Assembly: GCF_014651515.1 (NCBI RefSeq)
Contig: NZ_BMXA01000003.1
Span: forward strand, 186,001 to 250,000
Direction: 5' to 3'
From: Arenicella chitinivorans
Lineage (GTDB): Bacteria > Pseudomonadota > Gammaproteobacteria > Arenicellales > Arenicellaceae
DNA length: 64,000 nucleotides
In this document: positions 53,153 through 62,272 of the stretch, piece by piece
How the letters are laid out: each line of letters starts with the position of its first letter
How positions within the stretch are numbered: position 1 is the stretch's first letter
Position numbers and translations under genes: made by a program
The notes under the pieces: model-generated
The model's database searches: none
The model's input: the letters and a program-made list of their open reading frames with translations, nothing else
Told to the model about the DNA's origin: nothing

Positions 53153-54334
53153 ATGTTGAACGAAGTCTTTATCGTCAGTGCCGTGCGCACGGCAATCGGT
53201 AGTTTTGGTGGCAGTTTGAAGGGAGTGTCGCCCGCGGACTTAGGCGCTCACGTAAGTCGTGAAGCCGTAAAGCGCGCTGGTGTGGACATCAATTCAATCG
53301 GCTCCAATGTCGTCGGGCATGTCATGCGGACCGATGTTAAAGATGCCTATATGGCACGACGTGTGGCGCTGCAGGCTGAGTTGCCAATCCATACGCAATC
53401 GCTCACCCTGAACCGTTTGTGCGGTTCGGGCTTGGAGGCAGTCACATTTGCAGCCCAACAACTGCAACTGGGTGAAGTCGGTGTTGCCGTTGCCGGTGGT
53501 ACGGAGTCGATGAGTTCCGCCGCGCATCTATTGACGACCAACCGCTGGGGGCAACGGATGGGCGATGGCACGATTCAAGATGAATTGACGGGCGGTTTGA
53601 CCGACCCGTTTGGTGTGGGGCACATGGGGATTACTGCTGAAAATCTGGCAGAGAAATACGTGATATCTCGAGAAGAGCAAGACGCGTTTGCGCTTGCGTC
53701 ACAGCACCGTGCGATCGCTGCCATTGAGGCCGGTCATTTTGCGTCTCAAATCACACCGTATGAAATCGCCACGCGCAAAGGCTCTGTGGTCTTCGACACC
53801 GATGAGGATCCGAGGGCGGACACCACGGCTGAGCGACTGGGGAGCTTGCGAGCAGTGTTCAAAGACGGAGGTTCAGTCACCGCGGGCAATGCATCTGGTA
53901 TCAACGACGGCGCAGCAATGGTCGTGCTTGCAACGCAGGAGCAGGTGACACAGCAGCGTTTGAAGCCGATGGCGCGCGTGGTGTCCTATGGCCGCTGTGG
54001 GGTGCCAAACGAAATCATGGGGATTGGCCCTGTCGGCGCAACTAAGATGGCTTTATCGCGGGCGGGTTTGTCGGTAGCTGACTTGGATGTGATTGAATCC
54101 AACGAAGCATTTGCTGCACAGGCGTTGTCGGTGGCCAAAGAGCTTGATTTCCCAGCAGACAAAACCAATCCGAATGGGGGTGCAATAGCTTTGGGTCATC
54201 CAGTTGGGGCCAGCGGCGCCGTGATTCTGACAAAGCTTATTTACGAGCTTCATCGAGTCGGTGGCAAATATGGTTTGGCGACATTGTGTATTGGTGGTGG
54301 CCAAGGCATCGCGATGATCGTTGAGGCAGTTTAA
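53153..54334 (+). CDS. Acetyl-CoA C-acyltransferase (thiolase)
   Basis: 393 residues from the ATG at 53153 (TTGGAG upstream; the extension to 53069 is rejected). The acyl-carrying Cys is in LNRLCGSGLEAV (about 88), the NEAFAAQAL stretch follows at about 315, the catalytic His in ALGHPVGASGA (about 348), and the second Cys in LCIGGGQGIAM. The length and the VRTAIGSFGGSL start fit the acetyl-CoA acetyltransferase/beta-ketothiolase class. It may act in ketone-body or polyhydroxybutyrate synthesis or in beta-oxidation; no partner genes are adjacent, so a symbol is not assigned. Confidence 0.93.
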   Translation: MLNEVFIVSAVRTAIGSFGGSLKGVSPADLGAHVSREAVKRAGVDINSIGSNVVGHVMRTDVKDAYMARRVALQAELPIHTQSLTLNRLCGSGLEAVTFAAQQLQLGEVGVAVAGGTESMSSAAHLLTTNRWGQRMGDGTIQDELTGGLTDPFGVGHMGITAENLAEKYVISREEQDAFALASQHRAIAAIEAGHFASQITPYEIATRKGSVVFDTDEDPRADTTAERLGSLRAVFKDGGSVTAGNASGINDGAAMVVLATQEQVTQQRLKPMARVVSYGRCGVPNEIMGIGPVGATKMALSRAGLSVADLDVIESNEAFAAQALSVAKELDFPADKTNPNGGAIALGHPVGASGAVILTKLIYELHRVGGKYGLATLCIGGGQGIAMIVEAV

Positions 54335-54414
54335 GCTGATTTAAGCACCAAGGTTAGGGCCGCGATTTGGCGTGACTGGTTGCACTTGCTCATCAGAAAG
54401 CTCACAATTCGCGT

Positions 54415-55437
54415 ATGAGTAATCGCCCTCCTATTACAGCTCGTAATCCGCGCGTGGATCTGTTGCGCGGATGGCTCATTTTGTTGGTGATTGTTGGGCA
54501 TATTGTGCTTGGCTCAGTGCATGAACAGTTTGTGCGCTACGCGATTTATGCGTTCCATATGCCGCTGTTTATTGGACTGACGGGTTATCTACTCAACCCC
54601 GATAAACTGGCCAGCAGTTCATTGATCGCCGTCGGTGCGCGATACTGGTGGCGAGTCGGATTGCCATTTTTAATTGCCTTTGCTTGCTTCACCGGAATCC
54701 TGCTTTTGCATGCGCAACAGGAAGGGCGCTTTAGTTCAAGCTTGGTGTTGGGTTATCTGGTTACGCCTTATTATCACCTCTGGTTTGTCCCAACGCTGAT
54801 TCTGTGGGTGTTTGGGTTTTGGTTGGCGCTCAAACTGCGTTTTCCATTGATCTTAGCGCTGCTGGGCAGCGTGTTTATCACCGCAGTCTGGAGTATGTTC
54901 GCTGGTGTTTCGCTGCCCCATATCGTCGCGCTGTTGGTGAGCAAAAAAGTTGTCTACTTTTTCAGTTTCTTCTTGTTGGGTGCATGGCTGCGTACAGACG
55001 CGGGTGTGCGCTGGTTGCGGTCTATGACGGTGATTAACGCGATTCCACCGGCCATTATCTTGATCAGCGCTGCGGTCTATCTGATGCATATCGGGCCTGA
55101 GAAGTCGGTGCTTAAGGGTGGTGCGTGGTTAATGATGAATTGTGTGTTGATTTTGGTCAGCATCAAGTGGATTCAAACACGTCTGTCGGCCAAAGCGAAC
55201 AAGACTGTGCGGCGTGGTTTGATGAGTAATACGCTGGTCGCCATGGGGCGAGTGTCGCTGCCGATTTACTTGTGGCATGTGGTGCCGATGTTTCTCCTCA
55301 AGGGCTGGGATATTCACCAGACTCAGCCTTGGATCTATTATCTAGTTAGCGTCGTAGGCGCGAGCTTGATTGTCGCAGCCTTGCTAAAGATGGAAGGCAA
55401 AAACCGGCTGATGGATCGGCTTGTCTATGGTATTTAA
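54415..55437 (+). CDS. Acyltransferase family 3 membrane protein
   Basis: A 340-residue multi-spanning protein with about ten helices. The family start RVDLLRGWLILLVIVGHIVLGS has the conserved Arg and His, followed by FHMPLFIGLTGYLL; ISIKWIQT to PIYLWHVVPMFLLKG are late family features. Such enzymes move acyl groups, often acetyl or succinyl, onto sugars of surface polysaccharides. No polysaccharide genes are next to it. It is 80 bp after the thiolase. Confidence 0.85.
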   Translation: MSNRPPITARNPRVDLLRGWLILLVIVGHIVLGSVHEQFVRYAIYAFHMPLFIGLTGYLLNPDKLASSSLIAVGARYWWRVGLPFLIAFACFTGILLLHAQQEGRFSSSLVLGYLVTPYYHLWFVPTLILWVFGFWLALKLRFPLILALLGSVFITAVWSMFAGVSLPHIVALLVSKKVVYFFSFFLLGAWLRTDAGVRWLRSMTVINAIPPAIILISAAVYLMHIGPEKSVLKGGAWLMMNCVLILVSIKWIQTRLSAKANKTVRRGLMSNTLVAMGRVSLPIYLWHVVPMFLLKGWDIHQTQPWIYYLVSVVGASLIVAALLKMEGKNRLMDRLVYGI

Positions 55438-55463
55438 CGGGTCTGATAGGCAGTACAACTAGG

Positions 55464-55504
55464 CATAAAAAAAGCGCTTCGGTTTAGGGCCGAAGCGCTT
55501 AAAA
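55464..55504 (-). terminator. Intrinsic terminator (minus-strand orientation)
   Basis: An 11-bp perfect stem (55472-55482 with 55490-55500, core AGCGCTTCGG) has a seven-T run only on the minus strand. It ends transcription coming from greB about 200 bp away. On the plus strand the flanking A run makes it a poor terminator for the acyltransferase gene. Confidence 0.7.
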
Positions 55505-55706
55505 CAAACTAAATAGTGTAGGGGTGGGGTATATTTAGCTTGGTTTTCAAATGAAAAACAACATGTCTCAGCGGCTCGTTCATTCCGCGTCGACGTCTCC
55601 TTTATACCAAAAAAAAACCAACTTCACACGACTAATTTACACCTGTAACGAAATTTTAATAAATTTGACGCCAAATCAAGACAGTTTTTCGTTGCAATTG
55701 AGGCTG

Positions 55707-56198
55707 TCAGACGTAGTCAATCTGCAAAATCACATAGTGAACAGGCTTGTCGGCAATATTGATGCTGATTTCATCGTCGACTTGTTTTTTTAGCAGAGAT
55801 TTAGCCAGCGGTGAATCGATACTGATATCGCCAGCAGCAGTGTTTGTTTCGTCTGGACCGACGATTCGGTACTGATGCAGCTTACCTTGCTCATCTTCGA
55901 GCTCGACACGCGCGCCAAAGAATATCCTGCTGTGATCCCCGACCTGAGATACCACTTGCAGGTCTGGCATCCGTTTTTGCAAATAGCGTATGCGTCGATC
56001 GATGCCTGCCTGCTCTTTCTTGCGGTAGATGTACTCTGCATTCTCGCTACGGTCGCCCTCCGCGGCAGCAGCGGCGAGCGCGTCGTTCACGATACGGCGT
56101 TTGGCCCAGAGCGCTTTAATTTCTTTCTCTAATGCCGCATAACCTTCTGGGGTTATGATGGCGGTTGATCGAGGTTGGGGTGGTCGCCAGCGACTCAT
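55707..56198 (-). CDS. greB: Transcription elongation factor GreB
   Basis: 163 residues from the ATG at 56198 with GGAGAAT upstream; the longer frame to 56225 has no site. The N-terminal coiled coil (TPEGYAALEKEIKALWAKRRIVNDALAAAAAEGDRSENAEYIYRKKEQ, read in parts) carries the acidic tip DRSENAEY that helps cleave RNA in stalled polymerase. The C-terminal FKBP-like domain has FGARVELEDEQGK and SIDSPLAKSLL. RRIRYLQKRM and the basic RKKEQ patch point to GreB rather than GreA. It is divergent from recQ, with 84 bp between them. Confidence 0.93.
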   Translation of the reverse strand: MSRWRPPQPRSTAIITPEGYAALEKEIKALWAKRRIVNDALAAAAAEGDRSENAEYIYRKKEQAGIDRRIRYLQKRMPDLQVVSQVGDHSRIFFGARVELEDEQGKLHQYRIVGPDETNTAAGDISIDSPLAKSLLKKQVDDEISINIADKPVHYVILQIDYV

Positions 56199-56282
56199 AA
56201 TTCTCCTTGAATACAGTGCGTGCAAGCGGCATACTCGTGCTCCGATGAGCGCACTGAAACACTATCAATAATACGGATCATT

Positions 56283-58076
56283 ATGATAAACCGTGCGGAA
56301 GATATTTTAAAACATACCTTTGGGTACGCGGCCTTTCGTGGGTCGCAACGTGAGATCATTAATACGGTGCTTTCTGGGCACGATGCATTGGTGTTAATGC
56401 CAACCGGTGGTGGAAAGTCTCTGTGTTATCAAATTCCCGGTTTGGTCCGCCCTGGGATGGCCATCGTGGTATCGCCGCTAATCGCGTTGATGCAGGATCA
56501 GGTGTCCGCATTACAACAACTGGGCATCCGTGCCGCCTATCTCAATTCAATGTTGTCTCGCGAAGAGGCAGGTCTAACACTGCGTGCGATACATGACCAG
56601 GAGTTAGATGTGTTGTATATAGCCCCCGAGCGACTATTGCAGGATGCTACCTTAGATCGTTTGGTTAATATCCCTATTTCGTTGATCGCGATTGATGAAG
56701 CGCATTGTGTCTCGCAGTGGGGGCATGATTTTCGTGCAGACTATCTGGGGCTAAATGTGCTGCGTCACGCATTTCCCGGTGTGCCACGAGTGGCGCTGAC
56801 CGCGACCGCTGATCAACGCTCACGCGATGAAATTGTTGCGCGGTTGGACCTTTATCAACCTGAAGTGTTTGTCAGTAGTTTTGATCGTCCTAATATTCGT
56901 TATGTCGTGAAGGGGAAAGGCGACGCTAAAGCGCAGTTACTGGCGTTTTTACAGGACTTTAAATCTCAGGCTGGGATTGTCTATTGTATGTCGCGCAACC
57001 GAGTGGATGGCATTGCGGCCTGGCTGGCTGGGCGCGGGTTCAAGGCGCTGCCCTACCACGCTGGTTTAAGCGCCGAGGAGCGTCAAGCCCATCAGCAGCG
57101 TTTTCTGCGCGAAGAGGGTGTGATCATGGTGGCGACCATTGCTTTTGGGATGGGCATTGATAAACCGGATGTGCGTTTTGTAGCGCATTTGGATCTGCCC
57201 AAAAGTCTGGAAGCGTACTACCAGGAGACGGGTCGTGCGGGTCGAGATGGCCAACCCAGCGTCGCTTGGATGGTGTACGGTCTACAGGATGTGGTGCGGA
57301 TCGGCAAGATGGTTCAGGATTCGTCAGCCAATGAGCAGTTTAAACGTATTGAGCGTGCGAAGATTGACAGCTTGTTGGCGTGGTGTGAATCAACCACCTG
57401 CCGGCGTCGCGCATTGCTACGGTATTTTGGTGAGGAAAGTGATACCGCATGTGGAAACTGCGATGTGTGTATGAATCCCCCCAAAACTTGGGATGCCACG
57501 GAAGCGGCGCAGAAACTGTTGTCCAATATCTATCGCACAGGCCAGCGGTTTGGAGCCGGGCACGTCATTGATGTGCTGCGTGGTAAGAAGACCGACAAAG
57601 TGGCGCAGTTTGGTCACCACAGCCTCAGTACGTTTGGTATTGGGGTGGATCTGGGCGATCAACAGTGGCGTTCGATCATTCGCCAACTCTTGGTTCAGGG
57701 GTATTTGAGCGTGAACGAACAAGCCTATGGTGCAATCCAGTTGACCGAAAAAGCCCGCGCGCTGTTGCGCGGAGAAGTGGCGCTGTTCTTGCGTCAGGAT
57801 GCCATGAACGTCAAACCCAATCGACCCCGTCGTGCGTCAACACAGGTGGCCGTTGCTGACAATGATTTGTGGGAGGCCCTGAAGGCGTGTCGAAAAGAGC
57901 TGGCCGACGCATTGGGGGTGCCGCCATTTCATGTGTTCCACGATGCCACGTTGATGGAGATGATGGAATATCGACCGGCCGATGACCAGGAGCTGCTATC
58001 GATCAATGGTGTGGGTCAGGTGAAGCTGGAAAAATTTGGTCGGGACTTTTTAGAGGTTATTGCCGAATTCACTTAG
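56283..58076 (+). CDS. recQ: ATP-dependent DNA helicase RecQ
   Basis: About 597 residues from the ATG at 56283; the frame extends to 56220, but homologues begin near [18 protein letters not shown]. Walker A is [14 protein letters not shown], the DEAH box is [20 protein letters not shown], and motif VI is [15 protein letters not shown]. The zinc-binding RQC domain has C..RR..LLRYFGE followed by CGNCDVC. An HRDC domain ends the protein ([22 protein letters not shown]). It unwinds DNA 3'-5' in recombination repair. It ends 5 bp before the convergent GntR gene. Confidence 0.96.
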   Translation: MINRAEDILKHTFGYAAFRGSQREIINTVLSGHDALVLMPTGGGKSLCYQIPGLVRPGMAIVVSPLIALMQDQVSALQQLGIRAAYLNSMLSREEAGLTLRAIHDQELDVLYIAPERLLQDATLDRLVNIPISLIAIDEAHCVSQWGHDFRADYLGLNVLRHAFPGVPRVALTATADQRSRDEIVARLDLYQPEVFVSSFDRPNIRYVVKGKGDAKAQLLAFLQDFKSQAGIVYCMSRNRVDGIAAWLAGRGFKALPYHAGLSAEERQAHQQRFLREEGVIMVATIAFGMGIDKPDVRFVAHLDLPKSLEAYYQETGRAGRDGQPSVAWMVYGLQDVVRIGKMVQDSSANEQFKRIERAKIDSLLAWCESTTCRRRALLRYFGEESDTACGNCDVCMNPPKTWDATEAAQKLLSNIYRTGQRFGAGHVIDVLRGKKTDKVAQFGHHSLSTFGIGVDLGDQQWRSIIRQLLVQGYLSVNEQAYGAIQLTEKARALLRGEVALFLRQDAMNVKPNRPRRASTQVAVADNDLWEALKACRKELADALGVPPFHVFHDATLMEMMEYRPADDQELLSINGVGQVKLEKFGRDFLEVIAEFT

Positions 58077-58081
58077 ACACA

Positions 58082-58834
58082 CTAAAAGTTGACCACTTCG
58101 CCAATTGAAAACCGCTCTCTGAGTTGTGCTGCTTTGCGGCGGGTTTCTTCAACTGCCTCGCGTTCAGATGCGTCATGCATGGCTTCTAATAGGTCCGAAA
58201 AGTGACTACGCATGGCACGCCGGGCTTCCGATGCGTTGCCATCGGCAATCGCGTCGTAAATTGCGGTGTGGTCGGCAATGCGGGTACTGGCGTCTGCCGC
58301 ACACACAGACTGATGGGCATGGTGAATGTAGTCGATGTTTTCCTGAATGTCCCAGAGGTACTGGATCTGCTTCATGATCACACGGTTGTGCGTTGCTTCT
58401 GCAATCACCTTGTGAAACCGTCGGTCGGCACCGGACGACGAGATGTCTTCGACGCCTTCGGCCTCAAGGTCGTTTAATGCAGCAGCGAGTTCCTTCAGTT
58501 CATCTTCGGAGATCATTCTGGCGGCCAAGGCGGCAGCTTCGCCTTCGATCAGAACTCGGGCTTCCAGCAATTCAAACGCACTGATTCCGCGGCTGAAATC
58601 ATCGTTGGTTGGGTTGTTATCCAATACGTAAACACCAGAGTTTGGTTTCACAGCAACTTTTTCTTTTGCTTCAAGGGCAATAATCGCTTCACGTATGGTA
58701 GGTCGACTGACATTGAAACGTTCAGACAATTCGCGTTCAGTCGGTAACCGACTGCCCACCGGAAACTCCCCTGATTGGATCAGGCTAGAGATTTCTTTGA
58801 ATACAGAGAGATAAAGTCGTTTTTTATTGGCCAT
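58082..58834 (-). CDS. GntR family regulator with FCD domain
   Basis: 250 residues: N-terminal winged helix (PVGSRLPTERELSERFNVSRPTIREAIIALEAKEKVAVKPNSGVYV, read in parts) and C-terminal FCD ligand domain with metal-ligand His in FHKVIAEATHN and MRSHFSDLLEAMH. FadR-type regulators usually repress sugar-acid or uronate genes and release DNA when bound to the acid. It is divergent from the alginate TonB receptor, and three TTGT-N3-ACAA-like sites lie between them, so it likely controls itself and the alginate genes. The inducer is probably a uronate derivative such as a 2-keto-3-deoxy acid, by inference. Confidence 0.88.
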   Translation of the reverse strand: MANKKRLYLSVFKEISSLIQSGEFPVGSRLPTERELSERFNVSRPTIREAIIALEAKEKVAVKPNSGVYVLDNNPTNDDFSRGISAFELLEARVLIEGEAAALAARMISEDELKELAAALNDLEAEGVEDISSSGADRRFHKVIAEATHNRVIMKQIQYLWDIQENIDYIHHAHQSVCAADASTRIADHTAIYDAIADGNASEARRAMRSHFSDLLEAMHDASEREAVEETRRKAAQLRERFSIGEVVNF

Positions 58835-59162
58835 AGCATCCGCAACCGGTCGAAACTCAATTCGCTAACTATAGCACCAACTTTCTCTTTGTAAGACAAT
58901 TTCTTTCAAATTCCACGGTTTTTGTTTGACATTATGGCTAATAGATCGGTGAAGAGGGCGGTCTGCTGATCAGTGAAAGTCACCTAAGAGATTGATATTG
59001 TTTAGTAATATTCGATCAAGCTCATTGTAAGACGATATTGTCATACTATATATTCGACAATCGTGTGGATATTGGTTGTAATTGTTTTAATATTTTGTCA
59101 GTATTATTTGTGCTATCGGAGGATGGCATGTAAGACAAAATTACAACAACGAGAATAATACA
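58835..59162. promoter_or_regulatory. Divergent control region with three GntR-type operators
   Basis: The 328-bp gap holds no gene. TTGTAAGACAA (58889-58899) is a perfect TTGT-N3-ACAA dyad beside the regulator gene, TTGTAAGACGA lies at 59025-59035, and ATGTAAGACAA at 59128-59138, just ahead of the receptor start. The common core is TGTAAGAC. The last site lies between the presumed promoter and the start codon, a position suited to repression. Confidence 0.7.
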
Positions 59163-62159
59163 ATGACATCAAACACGAGGAGAGTCGCACAGCCGGGATG
59201 TGGGTTGTGGACTAAAAAGACGGTGGTCGCGAGTGCGATCACGGCTATGCTTGGGGTTTCTCAAGTCACCACATCATTTGCGCAATCCGATTCGGCACAG
59301 AATGGAGAAAAGGTAATAGAGGAAGTTGTCGTAACCGGTATTCGAGGTTCGCTGCGTGGCGCGTTGGAAGAAAAGCGTCAGTCCGACAATTTAGTCGAAG
59401 TTATTCGTGCTGAAGATATCGGTAAATTGCCTGACCAAAATTTAGCCGAGGTGCTCGAGAATGTCACCGGTATTCAAATTACCCGTGAGGCGGGTGTTGG
59501 TACGGGCGTTCAGATTCGTGGTACCAATGCAAATCGAACCGAAATCAATGGCGTTTCAACGGTTGGTTCCGGTTCCGGTCGCAGCGGGATTGATTTCGAA
59601 GACGTTTCCGCCGCGATTATCGCAGCCGTGGAAGTCACTAAAGCCCCTGAGGCTAAAACGATCGAAGGGTCTGTTGGCGGCACCATTAATCTGCGTACCA
59701 TCCGTCCTTTGGAATTACAAGAGCCGCTTGCTGTTGTTCGCGTTCAGGGTGAAAACAGTAGTCTTTCCACGGACAGCACCTTTACGCCGCGTTTGTCTGG
59801 CACTTATGGTACTAACTGGGAGAATGACGCGGGTAGCTGGGGTATCGTGGCCAGTGCGAGTTATTCTGAACAGGACGTAACGGCATTTCGCCCTCGTGCT
59901 GACCGAGATAACTTGGTTGCTGCTGACAGTGGTGCAGCCAGCGCGCAAAGTTTTGACTTTATGCCGATCCAATTCCTAATCCAGGATTACGACAACCTCG
60001 AGTATGAAACGACCAACTTCGCTGGAACCCTGGAATGGGCACCCAACGACGATGTGAAGTTTTATCTCGATGCGATTATTAATGACCAGGAACGCCTGCA
60101 AGAGAGCTCACGCATTCAAGCGTCCGGGATCTCTGATCTGCGTAATGTCGCCGCGCCAGCCACGTTTGAAACCGTTAATTTTGGTTCTCTTGAAGGGTCT
60201 AATGGCGTACAGAATCTTGGTTCGATTCAAGCTGCATTGACTGGCATCATTCCAATTGAAGAAGGGGGTGGTGACGGAAATCTGCGGTTCTCCGGCGATA
60301 CGGGTTCGCGTATTTCCGAGAGTGAAATATTCCGTTTAGGTACGGACTGGCACATAACTGATCGACTAACGGCAAAGTTTGAGCTGTCGACGTCCAGCAA
60401 TGATACATCCACGCCAAGTTTTAATACGACACTTAACTTTATCAACCCGAACGCGCCAACTAACTCGTCGAACGAGAATGGCACGCCGTTCGTTTATGAT
60501 TTGACTGGTGGTTCGCTGACTTGGGGCATTGCACAAAATGCCGAAGGGGGACCTTCAACCGCGCAATTGCTTGATCCGGCGAATGTTGTCCTGCGGGATG
60601 TTCAACAATCGCAAAATCGAGCAGAGAATGCGGAAGATGCATTTCGAACTGATTTTACTCTTGACCTAGATTGGTCCGGAATAACATCACTAGACTTCGG
60701 GTTTCGACGCAATGAAACGTCCAGTTTGCGTGACCAGATCACCTCAAGTGTGGGTCTGAGATCGTTGGATGATGCGCCACGAGGAAATCTGTTTTCCAGT
60801 GTCCTGACTGCAGGGCCTAATAATTTCAACGAGGCGGATGGCCGTGAGTTGTATGTGCCGGATTTTCTGGTGATTGACCCTGAACTGGTTAACTCAGACC
60901 CGCAAGCCGTGCTCGCAGTATTGAACTCTGCTATTGCGGCCAACAATGCGATTACCGGTTCGGACCGAGAGCCGATCAGCTCACCAACATCCAGTACCAG
61001 CGCGTTCTTCGATATTGAAGAAGAGACGAATGCCTTGTATGCGCAGGCGAATTTCGAAGCGGGTATCTTCCGTGGTAACGTGGGTGTTCGATATCTTGAG
61101 ACCGATATCACGTCTAATGCCTTTGCGGAGTTAAATGGTGTGGTGTCGCCCACATCGTCAACGAGCTCGTACGACTTTGTGTTGCCTAGAATTAATCTGG
61201 CAGCCAATGTGCGTGACGACTTGGTTGTGCGTGCCGGCTGGGGTAAAGACATTCGTCGACCAAATTTTGATGATTTATCATCGGCGTTTACTTTCAGCAC
61301 CAGCCCAAATCCGGCGGTGGAGTTAGGAAATCCGGCCTTGGAGCCAGAAGAGGTCACTTCGTTTGATGTCTCAGCTGAATGGTATTTTGCACCATCAAGT
61401 GTGTTCAGTGTTGGCTATTTCAACAAGAAACGTACCGGTCTGTTCGTACGCAACGAGGAAAGCCCGTTCGAGGATCCAGTCACTGGCTTTCGAGATATCA
61501 CTGCCCCGTGTGAGCAAGGTGGGATTTTCAATCCGATCGCGGATATCAATGTGTTTGGCCCGGTTGGTGTGGGTGTATGTGTGCCCTCATCGCAAACAAT
61601 TAACGGCGCCGGTGAAACCACGCAAGATGGTTTCGAATTCGCGTTTCAATACGACTTGGCTGATTTTGAAGACCAACTTGGTTGGGCGTCTGGCTTTGGT
61701 GTGATCGCGAACTACACCATCCAAGAGTTCAGCGGCGGTGACTCTTATCTGAGTGCGACCAGTCGTGCGAGCGATGTGTTTGAATCGCTGGGCAACACTG
61801 ATGTAGATCTACGTGCACAATTGATTGACCTATCTGAAAACTCGTACAACTTTACGCTCTACTACGAGAAGTACGGTTTATCGGCCAGAATGCGCTATAC
61901 ATGGCGTGAAGCATACCGATCAGAGGATTTTGGTAGCACTTCGAGCTTTCCATGGGGCTTTCCAGTGGTGCAAGAAGATCGTGGTCAGTTGAACGCCAGC
62001 ATTAGTTATGATGTCAACGAGAACCTAAATGTCGGTATAGAGGCAGTCAATCTGACCGAGGAAGAAGTGACGCAGTCGTGTGTGAATGAGGGTGCACTTT
62101 TGTGCTTTCAAGGCTTAACGGATCGTCGGATTACCATCGGTGCTACGTATCGATTTTGA
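59163..62159 (+). CDS. TonB-dependent receptor, TonB-Xanth-Caul type (alginate locus)
   Basis: 998 residues with a signal peptide (cleavage near SFAQSD, about 41). The TonB-Xanth-Caul family hallmarks are present: IEEVVVTGIRGSLRGALEEKRQSDNLVEVI, then EDIGKLPDQNLAEVLENVTGIQITRE and QIRGTNANRTEINGV, read in parts. The barrel has WGKDIRRPNFDDLS and ends RRITIGATYRF. Members of this family take up large oligosaccharides. The location between a GntR regulator with operators and a PL6 lyase makes alginate oligosaccharide the likely substrate. It ends at a strong terminator before PL6. Confidence 0.92.
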   Translation: MTSNTRRVAQPGCGLWTKKTVVASAITAMLGVSQVTTSFAQSDSAQNGEKVIEEVVVTGIRGSLRGALEEKRQSDNLVEVIRAEDIGKLPDQNLAEVLENVTGIQITREAGVGTGVQIRGTNANRTEINGVSTVGSGSGRSGIDFEDVSAAIIAAVEVTKAPEAKTIEGSVGGTINLRTIRPLELQEPLAVVRVQGENSSLSTDSTFTPRLSGTYGTNWENDAGSWGIVASASYSEQDVTAFRPRADRDNLVAADSGAASAQSFDFMPIQFLIQDYDNLEYETTNFAGTLEWAPNDDVKFYLDAIINDQERLQESSRIQASGISDLRNVAAPATFETVNFGSLEGSNGVQNLGSIQAALTGIIPIEEGGGDGNLRFSGDTGSRISESEIFRLGTDWHITDRLTAKFELSTSSNDTSTPSFNTTLNFINPNAPTNSSNENGTPFVYDLTGGSLTWGIAQNAEGGPSTAQLLDPANVVLRDVQQSQNRAENAEDAFRTDFTLDLDWSGITSLDFGFRRNETSSLRDQITSSVGLRSLDDAPRGNLFSSVLTAGPNNFNEADGRELYVPDFLVIDPELVNSDPQAVLAVLNSAIAANNAITGSDREPISSPTSSTSAFFDIEEETNALYAQANFEAGIFRGNVGVRYLETDITSNAFAELNGVVSPTSSTSSYDFVLPRINLAANVRDDLVVRAGWGKDIRRPNFDDLSSAFTFSTSPNPAVELGNPALEPEEVTSFDVSAEWYFAPSSVFSVGYFNKKRTGLFVRNEESPFEDPVTGFRDITAPCEQGGIFNPIADINVFGPVGVGVCVPSSQTINGAGETTQDGFEFAFQYDLADFEDQLGWASGFGVIANYTIQEFSGGDSYLSATSRASDVFESLGNTDVDLRAQLIDLSENSYNFTLYYEKYGLSARMRYTWREAYRSEDFGSTSSFPWGFPVVQEDRGQLNASISYDVNENLNVGIEAVNLTEEEVTQSCVNEGALLCFQGLTDRRITIGATYRF

Positions 62160-62178
62160 TCTCGTGATGTGAGCCTGA

Positions 62179-62222
62179 GCAAAAGGGTGCTGTTGTCATG
62201 GTGGCACCCTTTTGCTTTTTTA
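62179..62222 (+). terminator. Intrinsic terminator between TonB receptor and PL6 gene
   Basis: A 12-bp perfect stem GCAAAAGGGTGC (62179-62190) with GCACCCTTTTGC (62204-62215) is followed by six T. It would limit read-through into the lyase gene, lowering enzyme relative to receptor. Confidence 0.85.
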
Positions 62223-62272
62223 CGGCGAGCAAACAAGTAAGTCCAGGTTTTAGTTAAACATCGAGAGTCCAC

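Noticed and set aside
55551-55793. 80-codon plus-strand frame between the acyltransferase and greB
   Set aside because: It overlaps the greB 3' end on the other strand and has low-complexity, A/T-driven composition without a clear ribosome-binding site.
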